From contig JAILZB010000011.1 of the NCBI GenBank assembly GCA_023512725.1, positions 1-35,575 on the forward strand: a stretch of 35,575 bases of DNA, read 5' to 3'. Origin of the DNA: Chloroflexota bacterium (GTDB lineage Bacteria > Chloroflexota > Dehalococcoidia > SpSt-223). Made by a program: the position numbers and the translations under genes. Shown one piece after another: positions 7,214 through 14,847 of this stretch. The notes under the pieces are model-generated. The model was given only the letters and a program-made list of their open reading frames with translations. It did not search any database and was not told the DNA's origin. Position 1 is the stretch's first letter; each line of letters opens with the position of its first letter.

Positions 7214-8650
7214 ATGCGCGTCTTGCTCGTCAATCCGCAGTCCAAAGTGTGGACCTCACCCGAGCTGATCCACCTTGGCCTGGCCTACATCGCGGGTGCG
7301 CTTGAAGAGCTGGGCCATACCGTTCGGGTCTATGATGGCGCCGCCGAGACCGAGCCCTACGAGGCTGTTCTGGCCGAGGGCTGGGATGTCGTGGGTGTGA
7401 CTGCCACCACCCCCCAGATCGCTGATGCCTGGTTGGCCGTTGACCAGGCGAAGGCGACCGGCGCCCTCACCATCATGGGCGGTCCCCACCCCACGATCCA
7501 GCCGCTCGAGCAAATCGCCCGGCCGAGCGTCGACCTGGTCGTGCGGGGTGAAGGCGAGCAGCCCGTCCGCGAGCTGTTCCCGCTCCTCGAGCAGCTGAAC
7601 GGGCGCCCGCTCTCGGCCATCGCTGACCAGCTCCGCGAAATCCGCGGCCTGACCGCCAAGCTGGAAACGGGAGAGATCATTCACAACCCGGACCGTCCCT
7701 TCCAGAAAGACCTCTCCCGCTTGCCCCGTCCTGCCTTCCATCTCTTCAAGGTCGAGCGCTACAGCAACCTCCAGCCATTCACCGATGGTCGGCGCAAGGA
7801 GCGCTCCTTCACGATCATGACCTCGCGCGGCTGTCCGCACGCCTGCACCTTCTGCTCGCGCAGCGTCGAGGGACGGACCTGGCGGCCCCGCAAGATCGAC
7901 GAAGTGATCGCGGAATGGCGCTGGTTGATCGAAGAGTGCGGGGCAACCGAGATCGGGGTGGCGGATGATGTGTGGAATCTGCACCTCGCCCGAGCGAAGG
8001 AGCTCTGCCGCGCCCTCATCGCTCACGGGCTGAACCGCGTGCCCTGGGTGACCATCCACGGGATGCGCGCCGATGCCACCGACGAAGAGCTGTTCTTCCT
8101 GATGAAGCAGGCCGGCTGCAAGCGGGTGGGGTTTGGCGTCGAGAGTGGGAACCAGGCCGTGCTCGACCGGATGAAGAAGAAGCAGACCCTCGACCAGGTC
8201 CGTCAGGCCATGCGCAACGCCAAGAAAGCGGGCCTCCAGACCATGGGCTTCTTCATCTTCGGGATGCCCGGCGACACCGAAGAGACGATGGAAGAGACGA
8301 TCCGCTTCGCCATCGAACTGGACCCCGACCTGGCGAACTTTATGATCGCGACACCCTATCCCGGCACCGAACTGTACGACATCATCGTGCGGGAAGGGCA
8401 GTTCCACGTCACCAACTGGGAGGAGCTTGCCATCCACAGCGATCGCGCCCACTTCTCGATCGGGGAGACGCACGCCGCCATTGTGGAGAAGAAGTGGCAC
8501 GAAGCCTACCGCCGCTTCTACCTCCGGCCCAGTCGGCTCTGGCGGCGCGCCCTGATGCTCGATACCTGGCTGCGGCTCCCCTACTACCTCGGGGCGGCGC
8601 GTCGCTTCTTCCTTGCGACTGGCCGCCCAGAATATGTCCAGAGCGTTTAG
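7214..8650 (+). CDS. B12-binding-type radical SAM protein (paralog 2)
   Basis: 478 residues with the same layout as the protein at 3681-5135: an N-terminal cobalamin-binding-like domain (MRVLLVNPQ, GVTATTPQ, IMGGPHPTIQPLE), then a radical SAM core with C207, C211 and C214 in CPHACTFC. The core ends in MPGDTEETMEETIRF and the tail carries KKWHEAYRRFYLRP. The pair clearly arose by duplication and now flanks the GT2 and flippase genes. ATG 7214 lies 5 nt past the flippase stop, with GAGAAGG at 7199-7205. The two copies probably act in the same pathway on related positions or intermediates. The reaction cannot be told from sequence. Confidence 0.9.
   Translation: MRVLLVNPQSKVWTSPELIHLGLAYIAGALEELGHTVRVYDGAAETEPYEAVLAEGWDVVGVTATTPQIADAWLAVDQAKATGALTIMGGPHPTIQPLEQIARPSVDLVVRGEGEQPVRELFPLLEQLNGRPLSAIADQLREIRGLTAKLETGEIIHNPDRPFQKDLSRLPRPAFHLFKVERYSNLQPFTDGRRKERSFTIMTSRGCPHACTFCSRSVEGRTWRPRKIDEVIAEWRWLIEECGATEIGVADDVWNLHLARAKELCRALIAHGLNRVPWVTIHGMRADATDEELFFLMKQAGCKRVGFGVESGNQAVLDRMKKKQTLDQVRQAMRNAKKAGLQTMGFFIFGMPGDTEETMEETIRFAIELDPDLANFMIATPYPGTELYDIIVREGQFHVTNWEELAIHSDRAHFSIGETHAAIVEKKWHEAYRRFYLRPSRLWRRALMLDTWLRLPYYLGAARRFFLATGRPEYVQSV
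8265..8316 (+). repeat. 52-bp perfect direct repeat, copy 2
   Basis: Identical to 4738-4789. The copies are 3527 bp apart in direct orientation, so recombination between them would delete the glycosyltransferase and flippase genes and fuse the two radical SAM genes in frame. Confidence 0.95.
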
Positions 8651-8666
8651 CGTTTAGGGCAGGCAG

Positions 8667-9998
8667 ATGGGAAAAGTCGTTCTGGTCTACCCCAAGCGCG
8701 ACGGGCGGGTGCTCGGGCGCGTACCTGGCTCGCCGTACACCTTGATGCGGCTGGCCTCGCTCGTGCCTCCCACCATCCCAGTCGAGATCTGGGACGAGAA
8801 CTGGGCGGACCTCCCCTACCATCGCCTTCGCCCCGGCGACCTCGTGGGCATCACCAGCATGACCAACTCGATCGACCGGGCTCGCCAGATCGGCCTGCGC
8901 GCCCGCGAGCACGGTGCCACCATCGTTGTCGGTGGCGTCCACGCCACCCTCTGCCCGGAGGACGTCGCGCAGTGGGCGGACGTGGTGAACGTGGGCGAGG
9001 CCTACCGCACCTGGCCCCAGATCGTGCAGGACCACTTCTCGGGCGGCGCGCGACCGTTCTACCACGATGACGCCTGGAACAGCCTCGAAGGGGTCGCTCC
9101 GCTGACCGACCACGTGATCGCCCAGGTGCAGGAGAACCACCGCTACTGGACGCCTTACCTGGAGATCACCCGCGGCTGCCCGCGCAACTGCTCCTTCTGC
9201 ACCGCCATCCGGGTCTCGGGGCAGAAGATGCGCTTGCGCCCCATCGAGGAAGTGATCGAAGAGATCCAGCGCCGCCAGATCCGGCGCTTCTTCCTGACGG
9301 ATGACAACTTCGGCTTGAACTTTCGCCTCAACCCCGACTACATCGTGGCGCTGTTCCGCGCCCTGGCTAAGCTCCCCCTGACCGGCTGGACGGCCCAGGC
9401 CGAGCAGATGGTGGGCAAATACCCCGAGCTGCTCGACCTCGCGCGCGAGGCCCACCTGGACAAGTTCTTCATCGGCTTCGAATCGGTCAACCCTCGCAAC
9501 AAGCGCAACCTGGGGGGCAAGGCCCGCGGCCTGCAGGACGAGTACCGCCAAGTGATCAAGACCTGCCACGACCACGGCATCGGCGTCGTCGGGCTGTTCG
9601 TCTTCGGGTTCGATGAGGACACCCTCGAGACCTTCGAGGAGACCTGGAAGTTCATCCGGGAAAGCGAGCTCGACTCGGTGTCGGTCACGGTGCTCACGCC
9701 TTTCCCCGGCACCCCACAGCGTGCCGAGCTGGAACGCGAAGGGCGCTTGCTGGATGTCCCCTGGAGCTACTACGACACTGCCCACGTGACCTTCATTCCG
9801 AAACAGATGACCGTCGAGGAGCTCAAGCAGGGCTACGACTGGCTCTGCCGCAAGGTCTACAGCCCTCACCGCATCATCCAGCGCGGCCTGCGCACGCTCA
9901 GCCGCTACCCGCTGGCACGCCGGAGCCGCAAGCTGATGGTCTCCTTCGGCACCGACCTCGGCTACTGGCGGACGTACCGCTACCGCTACGCCTCCTAG
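8667..9998 (+). CDS. Radical SAM protein, divergent third member of the cluster
   Basis: 443 residues. The N-terminal part resembles a cobalamin-binding domain (MGKVVLVYPKRDG, GITSMTN, VVGGVHATLCPEDV). The radical SAM cluster ligands are C171, C175 and C178 in CPRNCSFC, followed by FFLTDDNFGLN and GLFVFGFDEDT. It lacks the KWHEAYRRFYLRP tail of the two close paralogs and starts with a different spacing, so it is a separate subfamily. ATG 8667 sits 16 nt after the preceding stop with GGGCAGG upstream; the stop region carries a small duplication (GCGTTTA twice, 8644-8657). It ends tail-to-tail with the minus-strand hydrolase, both stop codons sharing the palindrome CTAG at 9995-9998. Confidence 0.88.
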   Translation: MGKVVLVYPKRDGRVLGRVPGSPYTLMRLASLVPPTIPVEIWDENWADLPYHRLRPGDLVGITSMTNSIDRARQIGLRAREHGATIVVGGVHATLCPEDVAQWADVVNVGEAYRTWPQIVQDHFSGGARPFYHDDAWNSLEGVAPLTDHVIAQVQENHRYWTPYLEITRGCPRNCSFCTAIRVSGQKMRLRPIEEVIEEIQRRQIRRFFLTDDNFGLNFRLNPDYIVALFRALAKLPLTGWTAQAEQMVGKYPELLDLAREAHLDKFFIGFESVNPRNKRNLGGKARGLQDEYRQVIKTCHDHGIGVVGLFVFGFDEDTLETFEETWKFIRESELDSVSVTVLTPFPGTPQRAELEREGRLLDVPWSYYDTAHVTFIPKQMTVEELKQGYDWLCRKVYSPHRIIQRGLRTLSRYPLARRSRKLMVSFGTDLGYWRTYRYRYAS

Positions 9999-11518
9999 CT
10001 GCCCTCATCCTGCCAGCCGGCCGGCAGCAAGCGGATGCCGCGCACCTGGAGGTCCTCCCAGCGATTGTTGGCCACCTGGAAGGCGGGCAGCCACTGACCG
10101 ACCCGCAATTCGAGCACATTGCGGCCTGCGCGCAGCACCCCTGGCGGCACGCGGAAGCGCAGCCGGCTCCAATAGGAGGCGTAATCCCAGTCGCGCCCAG
10201 GCCAGTAGGGTGGCACAAGCAGCTCGCCGTTCAACCGGAAGTGGTTCCCGCGGTCGTTGGCCTGGAGCACGATCGCTTCCAGCTCCCAGTCGCCACTCGG
10301 GTCGCGGAGGTAGAACTCTCCCTGCCAGGAGAGCGCAAGCGGACCGAAGCCCCGGATTGGCCGCCAGGGAGCAGCGAGGTCAGGTTGGTCCCCGAGGTGG
10401 ACCGGTACATCGTTCGCGAGCACTTCGACCGGCTGCCGGGAAGCGCCCGGCCAGGTCAGGGGCCAGGGCACAAGCGGGCGGGGCGGGGGCGGCTTCGCCA
10501 TCGCGTGGAGCGCACGCCAGCTCGGTTTCGGCTGGTAGCCCGCTTCCGCCAGCCGAAAGCCGGCCTGGGCGTCGTCATCTGGCTCGTCCGCTCCCAACAC
10601 CCAGACGGCGACCATGCCCAGCCAGGGCCATTCGCGCGCCGCCTGCTGGAAGGCTTCCACCAGGTACGCCCCGCGTTGCTCCTCGCTCACCGCTGGCGCT
10701 CCCACCGGCGAGGTGGGGTCGACCGTCCAGCCCAGCTCAGTGACCCAGACCGGGCGGTCGCCTAGCCCCGCCTCGAGGAGGATGCGACGCTGGTGCTCGA
10801 TCCGGCGGACGTTCAGCCCCTGGTTCGTCTCGGCCGGCACCTGCGGGGGCAGGCCGAAGCCATAGGCATGCACGGCCAGCACGTCGAACTCGCGCCCGCC
10901 CGGGGCAGCGAGCTGACGGCGGAGAAAGATCCGATCGTCCAGTGCTCGCGGGCTCACCTCATTGGTCGGTGCCAGCCCAGCTGCTATCACCAACGCCTGG
11001 GGGTCTGCCTCGCGGACTGCACGCGCTGCGGCGCCGAGCAGGCGGGCATAGCCTTCGGGGTCGGGCGGGTCACCACCCCACTCGTGGGCGAGGTTCGGCT
11101 CGTTCCAGATGATGTACCCCACCACCCGTCCACGGTAGCGCTCAGCAACCCGGCGGACAAAGGCAGAGTAGAGCGTCTCGTCGCGCGGCGGAGCATTGAG
11201 GCGGCCGGGCCGGGCCCAGGCTGGCTGCTGGTCCAGTCGGAAGACCACGTCAAGGCCATAGTAGGCCGCGGCCCGCACCACCTGGTCGGGGTACTCCCAG
11301 TACCATTCCCCAGGCGCCGGCTCGACCTCTCGCCAGCTGAGAAGCTGGATGACCGTGTCGAACCCTGCCTCGGCGATCAAGCGCAGCGGTTGGTCAGCCG
11401 CCCGCACCGTATGGATGGCGTAGCGGAACGGTCGTCCCGGTGGGCGCGTCAGCATGGCGCCGCCAGCCAGCAGCAGCCCAGCAGTGAGGAGCAGCCCGAC
11501 CACGAACACCCGCTTCAT
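9995..11518 (-). CDS. Secreted or anchored glycoside hydrolase-like protein (GH39/GH5 type TIM barrel)
   Basis: 507 residues. Residues 1-24 are a signal peptide or membrane anchor (KR then a Leu/Gly-rich core). The barrel has the clan GH-A signatures: WNEPN with acid/base E140, and TELGW with nucleophile E261, preceded by the HAYG strand. Residues about 345-500 form a beta-rich C-terminal region ('FRLNGELLVPP', 'GRNVLELRVGQW') resembling a galactose-binding-like module. Substrate cannot be assigned. ATG at 11518 overlaps the stop of the upstream lipoprotein by 4 nt (ATGA), so the two are translationally coupled and probably both act outside the membrane. Confidence 0.8.
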   Translation of the reverse strand: MKRVFVVGLLLTAGLLLAGGAMLTRPPGRPFRYAIHTVRAADQPLRLIAEAGFDTVIQLLSWREVEPAPGEWYWEYPDQVVRAAAYYGLDVVFRLDQQPAWARPGRLNAPPRDETLYSAFVRRVAERYRGRVVGYIIWNEPNLAHEWGGDPPDPEGYARLLGAAARAVREADPQALVIAAGLAPTNEVSPRALDDRIFLRRQLAAPGGREFDVLAVHAYGFGLPPQVPAETNQGLNVRRIEHQRRILLEAGLGDRPVWVTELGWTVDPTSPVGAPAVSEEQRGAYLVEAFQQAAREWPWLGMVAVWVLGADEPDDDAQAGFRLAEAGYQPKPSWRALHAMAKPPPPRPLVPWPLTWPGASRQPVEVLANDVPVHLGDQPDLAAPWRPIRGFGPLALSWQGEFYLRDPSGDWELEAIVLQANDRGNHFRLNGELLVPPYWPGRDWDYASYWSRLRFRVPPGVLRAGRNVLELRVGQWLPAFQVANNRWEDLQVRGIRLLPAGWQDEGS

Positions 11519-13215
11519 CGCAGCCGCCAGACCCCTCGCTCAGTTGCCACTACCAGCTCGCCACTCACCGGATCACGCGCCAGGCTGTTCACGCGCTCAC
11601 CTACCAGGCCAAGGAGTTCCCAACGGCCACCCTGCCAGCGGAACACCCCTGCGTGACTGGTGCCAGCCACTGCGGGCTGGCCATCAGCTCCTGCCAGGAG
11701 CGCGACCACGTGGCGCCCCGCGAGCCCAGCGGGCTGCCACCGTTCCCCCTGCCAGCGAAAGAGCCCGTCGGTGGTGCCGGCAACGAGGCCGGTCGGCGTG
11801 GCCAGGAGAGCCGTAACCGAGCCAGCCAGGGGTGCCAGCGCGCGCCAGCGCGCGCCATCCAACCAGAACACGCCAGCATCGGTGCCCGCCCAGAACGACT
11901 GGCCATCGCTCGCCAGTGCAAAGACGGTCCGCCCCATCAGCCCCTCATCAGCCAGGGACCAGCGCTCACCACCATCGCTGCGAAGGGTGCGGTCATACTC
12001 GACACGCGCCAGCAACGTCTCCCCCCCACGCGCCAGCTGCGGAATGATCGCCTGCTGGTATTCGAACTCCGTCACCGTCTCCCAACTGGCCCCGCCATCG
12101 GTCGAGCGCACCACCCCGCGTTCCCAGGTCCCCGCGAAGAGCTGGCGGCCGGCGGGAAGCACGAAGAGGGTCAGCACCCCGCGCAGGTCGCTGCCGATCG
12201 GGCGCCAGCCCTCCGCCTCGCGGCGGTAGACCCCATCACTAGTGGCAGCGAGGAGGGCATCGCTCGCCGCCAGCCCCCGCACCAGCGGCCGACCATAGCA
12301 CGGCCCGCTCGGCCGCCAGCTTCCTCCCTCTTCCACCAGCACCCCCTGGGCGGTTGCCGCCCAGACGCGCGTCCGCCCTCCAGCGGCATAGACCGTCATC
12401 GCCAGCGGGCTGGCCACCTGTTGCCACTGCTGGCCGCCATCCCGACTGAGGAACACCCCCGCGCCTTCGCTCGTTGCCAGCAGCCCCTCGGGAATCGCCC
12501 CCACGGCAACCACCGGCCTGGGCACCGGCAAGCTCACTTCGGTCCACTCCTCGCCACTCTCACTCCGCCAGAGCGTTCCCTCACTGCGCGCAACCAGGCG
12601 CCCGGCGGCATCGGCTGCCACCGACGAGACCACCCGCGCGAGGGGAAGGACCGCCTGCGGCTGGCCCGCCCGCCAGAGGAGAAGGCCCTCCCCCGCCGTC
12701 GCGAGCACAAGCCCGGCCCGCCCCTCCGCGAGGCCAAGCACCGTCACAAGGGGGTCGAACTGCCAGGCCCGCTGCCAGGAGCGGCCACCGTCCTCTGAGC
12801 GGAGCAGGACCCCCTCCCCACCCGCCCAGACGACCCCATCGCGGCCGACCAGCAAGGCCGTTATGGCCAGGCGAGGCCCAGTTCGCTGCCAGGAGCGGCC
12901 ATCGTCTTCCGTCCGGTAGACCCCATCGACCGTCCCGGCGAAGGCGAGCCCTGGCGTGGGAGCCGCGGCGACGGCGTAGGCAGCGAGGTCTTCCAAGTCG
13001 GCGCTCGCGCTCCAGGCCTCACCCGGTCGCTGGACGTAAACCGCCCCCTCGCGGTAGACCGCCACGTAGACGGTCTCATCTGGTCCGACGGCCAGCCCGG
13101 TTGCGAGGGCATAGCCAGGCAGCCCCTGCTCATCACGTTCCCACTGGGGCGCTGGCGCACGACACGCGCTCAGGCTGAGCACGGCAAGCAGGAGGAGGAG
13201 GCGAAGGGGCGCCAC
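11515..13215 (-). CDS. Lipoprotein with BNR/sortilin-like beta-propeller repeats
   Basis: 566 residues. The N-terminus is a lipoprotein signal ending in the lipobox LSAC (Cys18). The rest is built from repeating units: 'GVYRTEDDGRSWQRTG', 'LLRSEDGGRSWQRAW', 'FLSRDGGQQWQQV' and 'VVRSTDGGASWETV' are textbook BNR/Asp-box turns (SxDxGxxW), and later blades carry 'GLFRWQGERWQPAG'. This predicts one or two beta-propellers on the outer face of the membrane, used for binding rather than clear catalysis. The start is GTG 13215, 6 nt after the MFS stop. No Shine-Dalgarno is obvious, so coupling to the MFS gene is likely. Partner and ligand are unknown. Confidence 0.82.
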   Translation of the reverse strand: MAPLRLLLLLAVLSLSACRAPAPQWERDEQGLPGYALATGLAVGPDETVYVAVYREGAVYVQRPGEAWSASADLEDLAAYAVAAAPTPGLAFAGTVDGVYRTEDDGRSWQRTGPRLAITALLVGRDGVVWAGGEGVLLRSEDGGRSWQRAWQFDPLVTVLGLAEGRAGLVLATAGEGLLLWRAGQPQAVLPLARVVSSVAADAAGRLVARSEGTLWRSESGEEWTEVSLPVPRPVVAVGAIPEGLLATSEGAGVFLSRDGGQQWQQVASPLAMTVYAAGGRTRVWAATAQGVLVEEGGSWRPSGPCYGRPLVRGLAASDALLAATSDGVYRREAEGWRPIGSDLRGVLTLFVLPAGRQLFAGTWERGVVRSTDGGASWETVTEFEYQQAIIPQLARGGETLLARVEYDRTLRSDGGERWSLADEGLMGRTVFALASDGQSFWAGTDAGVFWLDGARWRALAPLAGSVTALLATPTGLVAGTTDGLFRWQGERWQPAGLAGRHVVALLAGADGQPAVAGTSHAGVFRWQGGRWELLGLVGERVNSLARDPVSGELVVATERGVWRLR

Positions 13216-13221
13216 GGGCCA

Positions 13222-14760
13222 CTACACCGAGGAGCTTTCTTTCCTGGTCTGCTCCCGGCCGAGATGGTCTTCCGGCACTAGCAGCGGCACGCTATGCCGA
13301 CGCGCACTGCCACCAGGCATGGTCAGGGCAGGCACGATCGCCAGCATCGCTACCACGGCAACCAGCACGAGGACGGGCAGAAGCGCAGTGGCGATCGCGG
13401 TGGAGAAGGTCTCAAGGACCTCCGGCGGGAAGGACGCTCGCTCGCGCACATCGAGCAATTGGCTCGCGAGACTGGCCGAAGCTCCGGGGACCCCAGCGAG
13501 GTTCGCCAGCACCCCGCTGGTAAAGACCGCGCCGAAGACCGCCACCCCAACTGTGCCACCGATCATCCGCGCGAACTGCACCGCCGAGGTAGCCACCCCG
13601 CGCCGGGCCCACTCGACTGCGTTTTGGACCGAGATCGTAAATGCCGTGAAGCCAAACCCCGAGCCGATCCCAATCACCAACATCACGGCGAGGAAGACCA
13701 CCGTCTCAGCACGGGGTACCAGCACCATTACGCTCGCTGCCAGTGCGACTGCCAGAGTACCGAGCGCGGCTGTCCAGCGGTAGCCCAGCCCGAGGATCAT
13801 CCGCCCAGCAATCACCGCTCCGAGCATCCAGCCCAGGGATTGCGGGATCAGGGCGATGCCAGCATCGGCGACGCTCCCACCCCGCACTACCTGGACGAGC
13901 ACCGGCACGAACGTCGGCTGACTGAACACGACCATCCCAAGCAGAAACGCCCCCACGCTCGCCGAGCGGATAATGGGGAGCTGAAACAGGGAGAACGGCA
14001 GGAGCGGCGCCGCCACCCGTCGCTCGATCGCGAGGAAAGTGACCAGCAGCAGCCCGGCAGCGGCCATCAGGGTGAGCACCCCCGGCGAGAGCGCACCCTG
14101 GTCCCGCAGGTTGAGCAGGGCAAACTGAAAGAGCGCCACTGCTGCGGTCAGCGTGAGCGCGCCAGCCCAGTCGACCCCGCCCTGACCCCGGCGAACACGT
14201 GGCTCGCGCAAGCACCACCAGACCAGCGCTGCCGAGATCAGCCCGATTGGAAGATTGAGAAAAAAGATCCACTGCCAGGCCAGGCTCTGCACGATCAGAG
14301 CGCCCAGAACAGGAGCGATCAGACTCGCGATCCCCCAGACGGCGCTGAAGAGCCCCTGGATGCGCGCCCGCTCCTCCAGGGTGAAGATATCGCCCACAAT
14401 CGTGAAGGCCAGCGGCTGCACCGCCCCAGCACCCAGACCCTGGACCGTGCGCGAGGCGATCAGCTCCGGCAGGGAGCCCGAGAGACCGCAGAGCGCCGAG
14501 CCGAGGAGGAAGAGGCCCACCCCCACCACGTAGACCGGTCGTCGGCCGTAGAGGTCGGCCAGCTTGCCAAACACCGGCACGGTCGTCGAGGAGGTCAGGA
14601 AGTAGATGGTAAAGGCCCAGGCGTACAGCTCGATGCCCCCCAGCCGCCCCACGATCGTGGGCATGGCCGTGGCGACAATCGTGCTCTCGGCCGCCGCCAG
14701 GAAGAGCCCGATCAGGACTGCGAGCGTAACGGTGCCCCGTTGGCGGTTCGAGAGTGGCAC
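13222..14760 (-). CDS. MFS drug-type exporter, DHA2 (EmrB/QacA) family
   Basis: 512 residues with about 14 hydrophobic spans, the DHA2 count. Motif A is GKLADLYGRRPVY, and the antiporter motif C region includes GIASLIAPVLGALI. The first span contains the AAAEST / TAMPTI pattern of EmrB/QacA proteins (usually 'LDxTIVNVALP'). It is a proton-coupled exporter of hydrophobic compounds by family. GTG 14760 has GGAGG at 14766-14770. It heads a minus-strand operon with the propeller lipoprotein and the hydrolase. A promoter reading TTGACC-18-TAGCAT is visible just upstream, back to back with that of the NadD-like gene. Confidence 0.9.
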   Translation of the reverse strand: MPLSNRQRGTVTLAVLIGLFLAAAESTIVATAMPTIVGRLGGIELYAWAFTIYFLTSSTTVPVFGKLADLYGRRPVYVVGVGLFLLGSALCGLSGSLPELIASRTVQGLGAGAVQPLAFTIVGDIFTLEERARIQGLFSAVWGIASLIAPVLGALIVQSLAWQWIFFLNLPIGLISAALVWWCLREPRVRRGQGGVDWAGALTLTAAVALFQFALLNLRDQGALSPGVLTLMAAAGLLLVTFLAIERRVAAPLLPFSLFQLPIIRSASVGAFLLGMVVFSQPTFVPVLVQVVRGGSVADAGIALIPQSLGWMLGAVIAGRMILGLGYRWTAALGTLAVALAASVMVLVPRAETVVFLAVMLVIGIGSGFGFTAFTISVQNAVEWARRGVATSAVQFARMIGGTVGVAVFGAVFTSGVLANLAGVPGASASLASQLLDVRERASFPPEVLETFSTAIATALLPVLVLVAVVAMLAIVPALTMPGGSARRHSVPLLVPEDHLGREQTRKESSSV

Positions 14761-14778
14761 GCCATCCTCCAGCCAGGA

Positions 14779-14808
14779 ATGCTAACCAGCGGCTTGCCGG
14801 CTGGTCAA
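14779..14808 (-). promoter_or_regulatory. Promoter of the MFS operon
   Basis: On the minus strand TTGACC (14808-14803) is followed by 18 bp and TAGCAT (14784-14779), five of six and four of six matches. Start of transcription would fall near 14772, just before the GGAGG of the MFS gene. Confidence 0.5.
14785..14805. promoter_or_regulatory. Inverted repeat, possible operator between divergent promoters
   Basis: ACCAGC (14785-14790) and GCTGGT (14800-14805) form a perfect 6-bp inverted repeat with a 9-bp centre. It covers the spacer and part of the -35 of the MFS promoter and lies just upstream of the divergent promoter, where an exporter repressor would be expected. No regulator gene is adjacent. 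Confidence 0.4.
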
Positions 14809-14810
14809 AC

Positions 14811-14839
14811 TCGACACCACCCCTCTCAGGCCCCACAAT
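14811..14839 (+). promoter_or_regulatory. Promoter of the NadD-like gene, leaderless geometry
   Basis: TCGACA (14811-14816) is five of six to TTGACA. After 17 bp comes CACAAT (14834-14839), four of six to TATAAT. The distance from the -10 to the start codon at 14848 (or GTG 14845) puts +1 at or within a few bases of the start codon, consistent with the lack of a usable Shine-Dalgarno. Confidence 0.5.
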
Positions 14840-14847
14840 CGGGAGTG

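Noticed and set aside
13294-14847. Long plus-strand extension in frame with the NadD-like gene
   Set aside because: It runs opposite the MFS gene and encodes Arg/Gln/His-rich sequence; the promoter and fold begin near 14848.
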